Shown here one piece after another: positions 12,101 through 20,159 of a stretch of 64,000 bases of DNA. The translations under genes and the position numbers were made by a program. Below the pieces are notes generated by a model that was not told where the DNA came from, ran no database searches, and was given only the letters and a program-made list of their open reading frames with translations. Source of the DNA: Pristionchus mayeri (lineage: Eukaryota > Nematoda > Chromadorea > Rhabditida > Neodiplogasteridae); the NCBI GenBank assembly GCA_036245805.1, contig BTRK01000004.1:24938619-25002618 (forward strand), written 5' to 3'. Within the stretch, counting starts at the first letter, position 1; the number at the start of each line of letters is the position of its first letter.

Positions 12101-14570
12101 ACATACCATGAGGACATTCGTGGCCACGCAATGACTAAGAGATTCTCTCGAAGGAGGAGCCTAAGAGAGATTATCACGGGTCTTCTGTAAGAACGTAGGA
12201 AAATGAACCCCTTTTGCCACCAGAAAAAACCCATAGTCGTGGATTTCGACGAAACTTAGTTTATGGATACTATGAGGGGTCCGAAGAAGGTACATCCCCT
12301 TGTTTTGGTCAATTTCGCTCATTATCGATTTTTTGATCTACCCCTTCGGGATACTGTAAATCGGTCAATTTGTACCATACCGTACAGCCTACTTTTTTTC
12401 CCCAATTTATGCGAAATTTGGAGATCTACAATTTTCTCTTCACTCCCCTTAACCAGCAAGGCCGGCATCGACGTCGTTTGGCCAAAAAACATGTTTTTTA
12501 CCACTTTTATCGATTTCACGGATGATATTAGTTGGGGTCCCTGTTGAACATTTTTCATATCTCGCGTTCTGTAATGTCGAAATAGTAAGTGGAGTCCCGG
12601 ACTTCGTAGATTTTTTCGAAGTTTTGATTTTTGATCATATAATATGATCAAAAATGATTCATATCTCAGTTCAAAATGATCAGGCATTTCAACAGTGCAT
12701 TCTAAAGCCCCATAAAATGTTCGAAGTCGATCATAACGTTAAAATTGCTCCTTCTCAAGTTATTTGATGTATTTACATCTGGAGTGAGGCATCAAAATTT
12801 CCCCCCTTTCACAAATTTCGTCAAATAACTTGAGAACGAGTAATTTTAACGTTATGATCGACTTCGAACATTTTATGGGGCTTGTCCAGAGCTTTCGAAT
12901 GCACTGTTTAAATACCTGATTTGATCATTTTGAACTGGGATATGATCAAAAACTCAAAATTCGAAAACATCGACGAAGTCCTGGACTCCACTTACTATTT
13001 TGACATTACAGTACGCGAGATATGAAAAATGTTCAACAGAGACCCCCACTAATTTCATTCGTGAAATCGAATATGAAAATAATATCGAAGGGGAATGAAG
13101 AAAACAATCGACAAAAGTGGTAAAAAAAAACATGTTTTTTGGCCAAAACACGTAGATGCCGGCCTTGCTGGTTAAGGGGAGTGAAGAGAAAATTGTAGGC
13201 TGTACGATAAAAATTGACCGATTTACAGTATCCCGAAGGGGTAGATCAAAAAATCGATAATGAGCGAAATTGACCAAAACAAGGGGATGTACCTTCTTCG
13301 GACCCCTCATAGTATCCATAAATTAAGTTTCGTCGAAATCCAAAACTATGAGTTTTTTCTGGTGGCAGACGTTCCTGCATTGTTACAGAAGACCTGTGTT
13401 ATGAGACATACACACACACTAATAGAATTACTTCATGACCACCCCCCCCCCCCCCCCAAAAAAAAAGCTATAACCAGTGGTCGAAAGAGTAGGTCACAAA
13501 AATTGTATAAAGTGGGCATGTTTCTAAAATTTAATATGAAATCCTTGAAAATGGGTACGTTTTAAAGAAAAAACTACAAAAATGGGTACGTTTTCTACTT
13601 TTGCACTAACTCCAAAAAGTGGGCACGTTATGTCATTTTGGACCCACTTTTCGACCACTGGCTATAACAGAGATTTTTCGAATTTACCGTCTTCGAATTG
13701 GGTGATTCGAGCTTTTGTTCTTCCAATTGAATTTTTCAAAATGCTTATTTGTTTTCGCAAAATGTTCATTGTCCTCTCATTTTTCAAGTTCTTTTCCTCA
13801 TAGTGTCTAATCCCCCCCATGCATGTCTTGTCCACACCCCATTCCAGACTGCTCAACTGACTCTGCTTCGAGCGGGAGTGCCCGGTCCTCCACTCGGTTC
13901 AGTCGAGATCTCCACTTTAGACTCATTCAGGAACTTATCGAAGGTACCATCCGATGCACTCACTCCAGGCATCGATTGAGACTCGCTGCAAAGGGGTTCG
14001 CTAGGCGGTCGCCCTCTTGTGGGACCCACAAAGGGAGGGAGAGGGTCGCTGGGCAGCAAACCTATAGTTTGCAAACTCCGTCCCTCCCTCCCATCCGCCT
14101 CCCAGCGTTCTCGAACCCAGCTTTGTTAGCGCGCACGCGAATGAGAAACCGGGAAGGGAGAGATAAATTATGCGGGCCCGCATCCCTCCCTCTCTCCGCT
14201 GAGTAGAGGTTGCGGGCCCCGCGACTTCACAAGGTAGATCACGGCCACGCAACGCCCGAATGGCCAACACTACACTGTAATCACTCCCCCCCTTACCTGA
14301 ACAAGAGTCGACTGGCGACACTGAATGCATTCTTGAAGAATTCAGTCTTGGCATCCAGAGTAGTCAATGGATTGGAGGCCAGTTCGAGACGGAGAGAACG
14401 CATCTCCTGAAGAGAAGAAGTGAGGAGGGAGGAGGGAGAAGGGAGGAGGAGGAAGGAAGGAGGGGGATGGGGCACTCACCGGGAAAGTTGACAGATTCTT
14501 GACTATCCTCTGGAGGTAGGCCAGGCGATGGGATCTCACCATCTCTCGCACTCCCCGCTGCCATGAGACT
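58..14570 (-). CDS. Spliced multi-exon gene, 3' part; winged-helix-like protein, possibly TFIIIC large subunit-like
   Basis: Fifteen exons read on the minus strand: 14480-14570, 14297-14406, 13862-14048, 12107-12160, 11969-12055, 11821-11915, 11692-11770, 5561-5632, 5382-5490, 5170-5339, 761-894, 591-686, 392-457, 216-343, 58-173 (TGA at 58-60). All junctions are GT-AG and all fourteen phases agree, giving about 530 codons; a likely earlier exon lies at 15321-15386. Introns are 42-75 nt except 133, 248, and three swollen by transposons (1.7, 4.3, 6.1 kb). The exon pair 761-894/591-686 reads like a winged helix (EEKIKEKTGLKEEMIHKTLD, then a hydrophobic strand). The C-terminus carries FVLQPVCVSELISVLETAK and RYLLPTIDAVENFSSLFG. 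This recalls the C-terminal region of the large TFIIIC subunit (GTF3C1), which is an inference from memory and not an alignment. The 5' end is missing beyond the gap. Exon structure is well supported; the family name is weak. Confidence 0.72.
216..343 (-). CDS. Internal exon of the minus-strand gene
   Basis: Enters with one base completing an Arg codon and reads FRFEFVLQPVCVSELISVLE, ending MANPFD in phase 1 at a GTAGGG donor. The acceptor is CACTGCAG (344 onward). Hydrophobic and charged residues alternate as in a helical bundle or winged helix. Confidence 0.65.
392..457 (-). CDS. Internal exon of the minus-strand gene
   Basis: Reads WMAESVLVAIVAQPAITQEA plus L, an amphipathic helical stretch. 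The acceptor is CACTCTCAG (458 onward), the donor GTGACC at 391. Entry and exit are both phase 2 and fit the neighbours. Confidence 0.65.
591..686 (-). CDS. Internal exon: second half of a winged-helix-like segment
   Basis: Reads TLDEMKKKSFIFEGGIDEKR, then IILMRHVFEWT. The K/R-rich helix followed by F-I-F-x-G-G fits a recognition helix and wing. The donor is GTAAGG at 590. The acceptor ends GAAG, weaker than the others. Confidence 0.6.
761..894 (-). CDS. Internal exon: first half of a winged-helix-like segment
   Basis: Reads ALKEDSLEAQRMRIIYDCLN, then DADFNGISEEKIKEKTGLKE and EMIH, exiting in phase 2 at GTGATT (760). The pattern hydrophobic helix, short turn, E-E-K-I-K-E-K-T-G-L is typical of a winged-helix helix 2/helix 3 pair. 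The upstream intron (895-5169) is 4.3 kb and full of transposons. Confidence 0.68.
895..1505. other. Intron remainder, no gene seen
   Basis: AT-rich intron sequence between exon 761-894 and the mariner-like element. It has short inverted motifs built on ATTATCCATTT/AAATGGATAAT around 1319-1365, possibly decayed foldback debris. No coding signal. Confidence 0.5.
1506..2765. mobile_element. Mariner-type element, decayed or non-autonomous
   Basis: Bounded by TA dinucleotides (1504-1505, 2766-2767) with about 28-bp terminal inverted repeats that differ at one position past the second base; the left reads TCAGGTTGTTGCATAAGTC. Size (1.26 kb) and the AGGTTG..AATAAGTC-type terminus are typical of mariner. 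No transposase frame survives on either strand. It lies in the intron 895-5169. Confidence 0.75.
3090..3431. mobile_element. Small foldback (CATGCTAAGATGCGCC termini)
   Basis: Two ~165-bp inverted arms meet near 3260. TA at 3088-3089 and 3432-3433. It sits at the dyad centre of the element 2768-5112, directly beside another element that shares its right TA. Confidence 0.8.
3434..4782. mobile_element. CAGT-terminus foldback, copy 1
   Basis: Near-perfect ~650-bp arms, ends CAGTCGCGCCCATAAGTCAC, TA flanks (3432-3433, 4783-4784); centre near 4108. The terminus CAGT next to TA is Tc1-like. The arms contain the motif TTGCGTAGTGATGACGCAAT (near 3583 and, inverted, near 4618) that recurs in all members of this group. 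Inside it each arm translates to a short open frame; these are mirror images, not genes. Confidence 0.82.
5170..5339 (-). CDS. Internal exon, acidic segment
   Basis: Reads TNLELERIEVALGGGTDEED, then GVMGEEIPSLESIERGMRRA and FPLPQTIPTIDDVVDG, ending in phase 0 at a consensus GTGAGT donor (5169). Reading on past this donor gives a weak tail that runs into the terminus of the foldback 2768-5112, so splicing here is preferred. The 42-nt upstream intron contains an in-frame TAA, which requires splicing or decay. Confidence 0.65.
5382..5490 (-). CDS. Internal exon of the minus-strand gene
   Basis: Reads KEILLSVDDAILINFDSGDV, then ETEQQSNVTKQIRYLE, exiting in phase 1 at GTGAGG. The acceptor is TGTGCAG (5491 onward). 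Acidic, coiled-coil-like composition with no stops. Confidence 0.65.
5561..5632 (-). CDS. Internal exon of the minus-strand gene
   Basis: Exactly 24 codons, phase 0 on both sides: EEITNMNDDHVGVIMASLGA then FHGK. The acceptor is CACTTTAG (5633 onward) and the donor GTAAGG (5560). An in-frame TAG just upstream confirms that the exon starts at the acceptor. It follows the 6.1-kb transposon-filled intron. Confidence 0.65.
5902..6677. mobile_element. hAT-like MITE (TAGGGACCGC), copy 1
   Basis: Left end TAGGGACCGCAGAGC, right end GCGCTCCCTA. Flanked by 8-bp direct repeats ATCTTACT (5894-5901) and CTCTTACT (6678-6685), one mismatch. It interrupts the left arm of 5665-11675, whose right arm (around 11455-11470) keeps the uninterrupted sequence. 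No transposase frame. Confidence 0.68.
7206..8228 (+). pseudogene. Non-LTR retrotransposon reverse transcriptase, 5'-truncated and frameshifted
   Basis: The frame through 7206-7905 carries QGSVLGPILFSLYISDI (RT block around palm motif B), the catalytic YADDIKIY near 7382-7405, and the thumb/C-terminal YVLPHIEFACPFWNP. It ends in TAA at 7903-7905; a second frame, 7857-8228, continues with ALFERRVTYDLVLARRIMHG and RVARILNALPSHV, the usual tail of CR1/jockey-type ORF2. So there is one frameshift near 7860-7900. Endonuclease and most of RT are missing 5' of 7206, as expected of a 5'-truncated copy. The sequence 8229-8549 is probably its 3' UTR, ending in an A/TA-rich tail. It sits in an arm of the foldback 5665-11675. 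Confidence 0.88.
8552..11408. mobile_element. TCACGCG-terminus foldback, copy 1
   Basis: Ends TCACGCGTATCATGAGTCAG and, inverted, CTGACTCGTGATAGCTGTGA; TA at 8550-8551 and 11409-11410. Arms share GTGCCGGCTTTTAGGAATTT and extend to a centre near 10465. It was inserted in the A-rich tail of the LINE. The left arm is interrupted by 8835-9794; the right arm is the empty site. Confidence 0.8.
8835..9794. mobile_element. hAT-like element (TAGGGACCGC), copy 2
   Basis: Inverted ends TAGGGACCGCGG / CCGCGGTCCCTA and perfect 8-bp flanking repeats GATATAAC (8827-8834, 9795-9802). The sister arm of the host foldback (around 11138-11150) has the unoccupied single GATATAAC. Inside are two direct copies of a ~180-bp segment (about 9117-9295 and 9298-9440; shared CCTTTACCTATTCCACACA). 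No transposase. Confidence 0.78.
11692..11770 (-). CDS. Internal exon of the minus-strand gene
   Basis: Reads FRTFFSHRFHPDIIDLTFQQ then LERINS, between an ATGTTTCAG acceptor and a GTAAGT donor. Enters phase 2, leaves phase 0. The foldback 5665-11675 begins 14 nt beyond its donor. Confidence 0.68.
11821..11915 (-). CDS. Internal exon of the minus-strand gene
   Basis: Reads IFRSDGLVSRVRSTDPLSAK then FNHKSNATLSY, leaving in phase 2 at GTAAGA. The acceptor is CTTTAAG. Introns on both sides are 53 and 50 nt. Confidence 0.63.
11969..12055 (-). CDS. Internal exon of the minus-strand gene
   Basis: 29 codons, phase 0 to phase 0: GTLIQSASPDHSEKMLEQIS then ANVLHQSLH. The acceptor is GATTGTAG and the donor GTAAGG. 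Helical, HEAT-repeat-like composition. Confidence 0.68.
12107..12160 (-). CDS. Internal exon of the minus-strand gene
   Basis: 18 codons, phase 0 to phase 0: APPSRESLSHCVATNVLM. The acceptor is TCTCTTAG and the donor GTATGT. A foldback transposon ends only 13 nt upstream of this acceptor. Confidence 0.66.
12174..13399. mobile_element. Foldback with TCAC(G/A)GGTCTTCTGTAA termini
   Basis: Arms share GCCACCAGAAAAAAC and TCGACGAAACTTA and run to a centre near 12790. TA at 12172-12173 and 13400-13401. Located in the intron 12161-13861, its left end 13 nt from the 3' splice site of exon 12107-12160. Open frames inside (about 120 codons) are mirror images of each arm. Confidence 0.75.
13475..13660. 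mobile_element. hAT-like MITE (CAGTGGTCGAAA)
   Basis: 186 bp with ends CAGTGGTCGAAAGAGTAGG and CCCACTTTTCGACCACTG, flanked by perfect 8-bp repeats GCTATAAC (13467-13474, 13661-13668). Terminal CAGTG and 8-bp duplication are the hAT signature. The interior repeats AAATGGGTACGTTTT twice. A poly-C/poly-A tract (13442-13466) precedes it. Confidence 0.8.
13862..14048 (-). CDS. Internal (or terminal) exon, Ser/Pro-rich segment
   Basis: Enters with C completing AG|C (Ser) and reads DPLPPFVGPTRGRPPSEPLC, then SESQSMPGVSASDGTFDKFL. Three ends are possible: a weak GTCAGT donor at 13861 (phase 0, fits the next exon), a GTGAGT donor at 13963 (also phase 0), or a stop at 13853-13855 if this is the last exon of a separate gene. 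The reading to 13862 keeps coding character throughout. Confidence 0.55.
14297..14406 (-). CDS. Internal exon of the minus-strand gene
   Basis: Reads EMRSLRLELASNPLTTLDAK then TEFFKNAFSVASRLLF, exiting phase 2 at GTAAGG. The acceptor is a textbook polypyrimidine CTTCTCTTCAG (14407 onward). Long amphipathic helices. Confidence 0.75.
14480..14570 (-). CDS. Internal exon of the minus-strand gene
   Basis: Reads VSWQRGVREMVRSHRLAYLQ then RIVKNLSTFP, with a TTTGTGCAG acceptor and a GTGAGT donor (phase 0). The upstream intron holds a foldback element (14607 onward) and then the gap. The R-S-H and W...V...VRSH spacing faintly recalls a KIX domain, but the support is thin. Confidence 0.72.
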
Positions 14571-14606
14571 CTGCACAAAGGAATCATCACCCCTTCCTCC
14601 CCCCTG

Positions 14607-14820
14607 GGTGATAAGACATCTCGGAAAAAACATTTCGGAAATTCCATCTCGGAAAAGGACATCTCGGAAATTCGGAAATTCCAAGAGCGCGCACATGACT
14701 TTCGAAGCTATTTTCTCCTGATTAAAATATTATTTTTGTTTTTATTTTATCAATTGCAATGTAAATCAAGTAGAAGTATCAGATAATAACAAGAAAATTG
14801 CGCGAAAGTAGATTTTCAAC
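14607..14820. mobile_element. GGTGATAAGACATCTCGGAAA foldback, copy truncated by gap
   Basis: The left part matches the complete copy at 29671-30047, including the subterminal iterations of CATCTCGGAAA and the shared interior AGAAGTATCAGATAATAAC. The right arm should begin just past 14820, where the assembly breaks. Confidence 0.72.
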
Positions 14821-15320
14821 NNNNNNNNNNNNNNNNNNNNNNNNNNNNNNNNNNNNNNNNNNNNNNNNNNNNNNNNNNNNNNNNNNNNNNNNNNNNNNNN
14901 NNNNNNNNNNNNNNNNNNNNNNNNNNNNNNNNNNNNNNNNNNNNNNNNNNNNNNNNNNNNNNNNNNNNNNNNNNNNNNNNNNNNNNNNNNNNNNNNNNNN
15001 NNNNNNNNNNNNNNNNNNNNNNNNNNNNNNNNNNNNNNNNNNNNNNNNNNNNNNNNNNNNNNNNNNNNNNNNNNNNNNNNNNNNNNNNNNNNNNNNNNNN
15101 NNNNNNNNNNNNNNNNNNNNNNNNNNNNNNNNNNNNNNNNNNNNNNNNNNNNNNNNNNNNNNNNNNNNNNNNNNNNNNNNNNNNNNNNNNNNNNNNNNNN
15201 NNNNNNNNNNNNNNNNNNNNNNNNNNNNNNNNNNNNNNNNNNNNNNNNNNNNNNNNNNNNNNNNNNNNNNNNNNNNNNNNNNNNNNNNNNNNNNNNNNNN
15301 NNNNNNNNNNNNNNNNNNNN
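14821..15320. other. Assembly gap (500 N)
   Basis: Exactly 500 N, a placeholder. It falls where the second arm of a foldback element is expected. Confidence 0.98.
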
Positions 15321-15386
15321 GTGGGGATTCAGTGAATGGAAAGAGAAGCAGGCGCGGTCTTCTGACTGGTAAGCATCCACTCTCTT
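15321..15386 (-). CDS. Possible further exon at gap edge
   Basis: After a GAGAGCAG acceptor the minus strand reads KRVDAYQSEDRACFSFHSLN then PH, running into the gap. It is open, coding-like and on the same strand as the main gene, but too short and cut off to be sure. Confidence 0.35.
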
Positions 15387-15443
15387 CTGCTCTCCTCACT
15401 CTCTATTCCCCATTCAAACTCAATCTAATGGATCACTCAACTC

Positions 15444-15520
15444 TACCAATCACAACACGTAACTGTCCAGTATATCCGTGTGCACGGATAGACTGGACAG
15501 ATAAGGTTGTGATTGGTGTA
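15444..15520. repeat. Short hairpin repeat
   Basis: Inverted arms TACCAATCACAAC / GTTGTGATTGGTGTA with AACTGTCCAGTATATCCGTG pairing to its inverse across GTGCAC. About 77 bp; possibly a tiny MITE. Confidence 0.6.
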
Positions 15521-15629
15521 GTGAAATCTGCATTGTGGTCCATAAATATGGTGACAAAGATTTTCAAACGTTTCTCTCCAACGAGTGGGGTTTATGGCTC
15601 ACTTTCATGAATATAAATTTCCATGCATA

Positions 15630-16876
15630 CAGTAGCGCCGGAAAGTATCCGTACGATTTGATATTTTCTTCTAACTTTTTCTACAGTTGACTTGCAAGTT
15701 AGATGTTGCAGTGCTATATAGCAAATCCATCAAAGAATACGATGCGAGTATTCCGTCATCACGTTCATCATAACTGATTGCGTAGTGATGACGCAATCGA
15801 GCAACCTCTTTTTCAAACATCCATTATTCTTACATAGATTTTTTCCAACTCTCCAAACTTTCTGAGGTTCAAGGCATGCCCGGAGCCTACCCAGAAAATA
15901 ATTTTGAAGTTGCTGCGCGACCGCACATTTGGTGCAGACTTGCTGCAAAATCAAGGTCTGAAATTCAGAACTCAGCTCCTAGAAAAGCTAGAGACTCGTT
16001 CAAAACGACAAAATGATCGCTATCATGAATAAAGATGAACCTAAGAATGTGAAAACGATATCACAAAATTTGCCCTCAGGGCATGAAAAAATCCCTTTTT
16101 TGAATGACCATTTTTTGGACATCCATAACTTTGTGGGAAATTTTGAAAAAAATCTGATTTTGCATAGGAATGTTCAAAATGTATTGAAGATCTGATTCCC
16201 AACTTTTTAGAGCGATTGGACATCTTGCCTACCCACGGCGAACGTTTATCGGAGGTATACTCTTGTCGGGAAACACCCTATTTACGCAATCTCGTCGTCT
16301 GCACTCTCTCGCTCAAAGTGGTAAACAAGGTGTTTCCCGACACAAGTATACCTCCGATAACCGTTCGCCGCGGGTAGGAAAGATGTCCAATCGCTCTAAA
16401 AAGTTGGGAATAAGATCTTCAATACATTTTGAACATTCCATGCAAAAAGCAGCTTATTATCTACATTTCCCACAAAGTTATGGATGTCCAAAAAATGGTA
16501 ATTCAAAAAAGGGATTTTTTCATGCCCTGAGGGCAAATTATGAGATATCGTGTTCATATTCTCAGGATCATCTTCTTTCATGATGGCGATCATTTTGGCG
16601 TTTTGAACGAATAAAATCGGCCCCGGGCATGCTTCGAACCTCAGAAAGTTTGGCGAGTTGGAAAAAATATATGTAAGAATAATGGATGTTTGAAAAAGTG
16701 TTGCTCGATTACGTCATCACTACGCAATCAGTTATGATGAACGTGATGACGCAATACTCGCATCGTATTCTTTGACGGATTTGCTATATAGCGCTGCAAC
16801 ATCTAACTTGCTAAGTCAACTGCAGAAAAATATATAAGAAAAAATCAAATCGTACGGATACTTTCCGGCGCTACTG
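15630..16876. mobile_element. CAGT-terminus foldback, copy 2
   Basis: Ends CAGTAGCGCCGGAAAGTATC, TA at 15628-15629 and 16877-16878; arms ~620 bp, centre near 16300. The core (GCGTAGTGATGACGCAAT; TTTTTTGGACAT; GGGAAACACCCT) matches copies at 3434, 35894 and 38286 while the outer ~150 bp differs. Confidence 0.82.
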
Positions 16877-17195
16877 TACATACTACCATTAGTAATGTTT
16901 TCAATTCATTAGAGTCAATATTCTGAGAATGAAAATGCACATCAGAAAAAGTAGGGGGTAAAATTTGCCTTTTTCCGACCCCGTGTGGGACCAGAATATT
17001 CGATATCTGAATTCACCATAGGCCGTACAGTGAAAAATGAAATTCCTCCCAGAATTATCCCCAGGGGTAACTTTTCACGTAGAGTTCGAAAATCGACCTT
17101 AGAAAGCCGTATCTCCAACCGCTCATTTTCTGTGTCGCACTGCTGATGAGCGGTCGGTTTTTGTATCACTCGAACGGCGTCTCCAAACCCCTTAA

Positions 17196-17802
17196 AGAAG
17201 GAGTAACACTAAAAATTAGTTCAATTAGCCACTATGTGTATGCAATAGAAGCCGGCAGCCCGATAATGATGCACTTTATCCGAATTTTCACAGACAGCTC
17301 TGACAAGGAGAGGTCGCGCAATGTATATGGAGTTTCTAAACGAGACCTAGCGCATTCGAAAGAGGAGAAAATTCTAAGAACTTCTATTGTTTTCAAATTC
17401 GCGGAACGCTCATGTGGAGCTCTGGGTTTATAATGTGATGCGAGTTTATAGGAGTTTGGGGACATAGCCTCAAAAATTGCATGTTCCCCACTATGAGACC
17501 ACATCACCACATGAACGTTCCGCAAATTTGAAAACAACAGAAGTTCTAAGAATTTTCTCCTCTTTCGAATGCGCTAGGTCTCGTTTAGAAACTCCATATA
17601 CATTGCGCGACCTCTCCTTGTGAGGCTATTTACATACGCGCAAAGTTCATTGACAGCGCAGGGATGTGGCTAATTCGTTGATGTTTCACTTCCTCTACAT
17701 AATTTTTGCCTCGTTTTTGGGGTAATTTGACTACAGTTTACCATTGCGAGAGCAATATCTTCGTAGTGGGACTCCCTAGCATCCATTCGTGTTACCCTTT
17801 CT
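17196..17802. mobile_element. TTAA-flanked element (AGAAGGAGTAACAC termini)
   Basis: TTAA at 17192-17195 and 17803-17806, inverted ends AGAAGGAGTAACAC / GTGTTACCCTTTCT. An inner palindrome is centred near 17450. The equivalent place in the sister arm (near 22545) reads CCCCATAATTATAT without the insert. TTAA duplication points to a piggyBac- or Kolobok-type mobiliser (inference). Confidence 0.62.
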
Positions 17803-18290
17803 TTAATTGTGTAGATATTCTGAAAGATCTCGACGAGATAAGCATTTTTAATGTTGGCAGTGACAGGATAGCTCATTTGTCAAAAATGTTATGTCCGTTT
17901 GAATGTTTCAAAAAATCGTCCTAAATTTGTATGCCATACTTATACGCTTTTTTATTGTTTCATTCAATTCCTCGTGGAAAAGTACCCCTAGGGTATTTTT
18001 TTGATGGGAAATTTCGTTCCTGATGGGGGTCGGCCAAGTTGCCGAAGGAAGAAGCATTCAATTTTTTTCGCAAATATTTTGAGTTCTAAGTCGAGCCAGT
18101 GAGAATCACGATCAAACCTATTAAGTTTATAACTGCACTAACGTAGGGCAATCGGGGGGGGGGGGGGGGGGGGGGGTGACAACTGGTAAAACGACAACTG
18201 GTAAACTCGTCGCCGTTCACTTGCAATTTGGCGCAGCGACTTGGGAGTTTTTTCATTGTAATCAGTATGCGATCCCATACATTTGCATGT

Positions 18291-18414
18291 ATTAGTCTTG
18301 TTACCAGGCGATCATGAGTTTCAACGTATAGGGGGTCATGGAAATGCACATTCCATGAACCCGGGGTCGTTGATTTGGAGTAAAACTCATGATCGCCTTT
18401 TAGCAAGACTTACA
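18291..18414. mobile_element. Very small foldback
   Basis: Ends GTATTAGTCTTGTTACC / AGCAAGACTTAC with inner GGCGATCATGAGTTT and its inverse. It is inserted in the left arm of 18154-20278, absent from the right arm. Confidence 0.55.
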
Positions 18415-18416
18415 TA

Positions 18417-20159
18417 TCACGCGTCTTCTGAAAGATTGCATGAACCGGAGGAACTAGCTGCAAAAGTGGCCAGCTTGTGCTCAAAATACGCGGAAAATTA
18501 TTTTAAGAAACTTTCATGTTCACAAAAAAGCCGGGAAAGTGCGAGATCACGTTGAAAATATCGAAAAACCGGGTCGAGATTCATAAAAAAATTCATATCT
18601 CGCTTGGAACCCCACCTTTTAGTGGTTTTTGATTGCAGTTTCAGAATCTACGTACCCATATTAGTCAAGGAAAAATGCGAGTGAGAGACCCTAGGGGTGT
18701 GAATATGTTACGCTAATGCAAAATATGTGCTCAATTCGCTAATTCGTGATTTTCAATTTCTTATGCTTAAGCCATAATCGCTCAGATATATAATTTCTTT
18801 CATAATTTGATTGTTTCTAACCTAGATATGCTGTATTCCGTTGAAAAAATCAAAGATTTCCATATTTCTTGAAAATCATATTTTTCACCTCGATATTTCT
18901 CAAATTTACAGGTTTCAAACTCAACATTTCGAGGATCTTACACGTGTCCACTATACGGATCTTATAGCATGCTAAACCATGAGTAATATTTATTGGGATG
19001 GACCTGCTCGACGATTTTTAAAATCTACTTTTTGACACTTGAAAACGCCCGATCGAGCATGTCATAAATTTTTAAAAAATCGATAGTGATGTTAATTTTG
19101 TGAATTATGGTTGTGTATAAGTCGTAAAAATGTTTTCGTAACCTCCGGCTTCAAATAGTGGGGAAAGGCAACAATTTTCAGGTTTTTTTCGGAAATGTCA
19201 TTTTCTCACTCTCGAATAATTCGCAAATTTAGAAACAAAAACAATGCCAAATTTCGAATATGTAATTGACAGCATAGTTCAAGAGAACATTTTTACAACT
19301 TATAAATAACCATAATTCACAAAATTAACCCCACTATCGAATTTTAAATATTTCCGACACGCTCGATCGGGCGTTTTCAAGTGTCAAAAAGTAGATTTTA
19401 AAAATCATCGAGCAGTTCCATACCAACAAATATTACTCATGGTTTAGCATGCTATAAGATCCGTATAGTGGACACGTGTAAGATCCTCGAAATGTTGAGT
19501 TTGAAACCTGTAAATTTGAGAAATATCGGGGTGAAAAATATGATTTTCAAGAAATGTGGAAATCTTTGATTTTTTCAACGGAATACAGCATATCTAGGTT
19601 AGAAACAATCAAATTATGAAAGAAATTATATATCTGAGCGATTATGGCTTAAGCATAAGAAATTGAAAATCACGAATTAGCGAATTGAGCACATATTTTG
19701 CATTAGCGTAACATATTCACACCCCTAGGGACTCTCACTCGAATTTTTCCTTGACTAATATGGGTACTTAGATTCTGAAACTGCAATCAAAAACCACTAA
19801 AAGGTGGGGTTCCAAGCGAGATATGAATTTTTTTATGAATCTCGACCCGGTTTTTCGATATTTTCAACGTGATCTCGCACTCTCCCGGCTTTGTTGTGAA
19901 CATGAAAGTTTCTTAAAATAATTTTCCGCGCATTTTGAGCACAAGCTGGCCACTGTAGCTCAAAAATGAACCATGTTACGTCAGAGCCGGAGCCAAGTCC
20001 GGAAAATGCCTAAAAGCCGGTTCAAGGACAAATCGCTGGTGCAAAAGTTTTCCCGTCTCCGCTGGTATCTACCATTATTTTCTTTTCGATATTGCTTAAA
20101 CTTTCGCAGCTAGTTCCTCAGGTGGGTCATTTTCATGCATTCTCTCAGAAGACGCGTGA
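18417..20159. mobile_element. TCACGCG-terminus foldback, copy 2
   Basis: Ends TCACGCGTCTTCTGAAAGA and inverse TCTCAGAAGACGCGTGA; TA at 18415-18416 and 20160-20161. Near-perfect arms centred near 19240. The right arm has ~140 bp (about 19954-20100, with CCTAAAAGCCGGTTC as in 8552-11408) missing from the left. Confidence 0.8.

Noticed and set aside
11851..12111. 86-codon + strand frame
   Set aside because: Antisense to three phase-consistent minus-strand exons with good splice sites.
12322..13319. 121-codon frames on the minus strand
   Set aside because: Arms of the foldback 12174-13399; mirror images.
14001..14354. 117-codon minus frame through 14049-14296
   Set aside because: It runs through a 248-nt intron; the spliced frame is far more protein-like.
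14480..14570. KIX domain (CBP/MED15) in exons 14297-14570
   Set aside because: Only the VRSH region and spacing resemble it; conserved Tyr/Leu positions of KIX are not met.
14766..15610. Open frames spanning the first N gap
   Set aside because: They consist mainly of N and carry no information.
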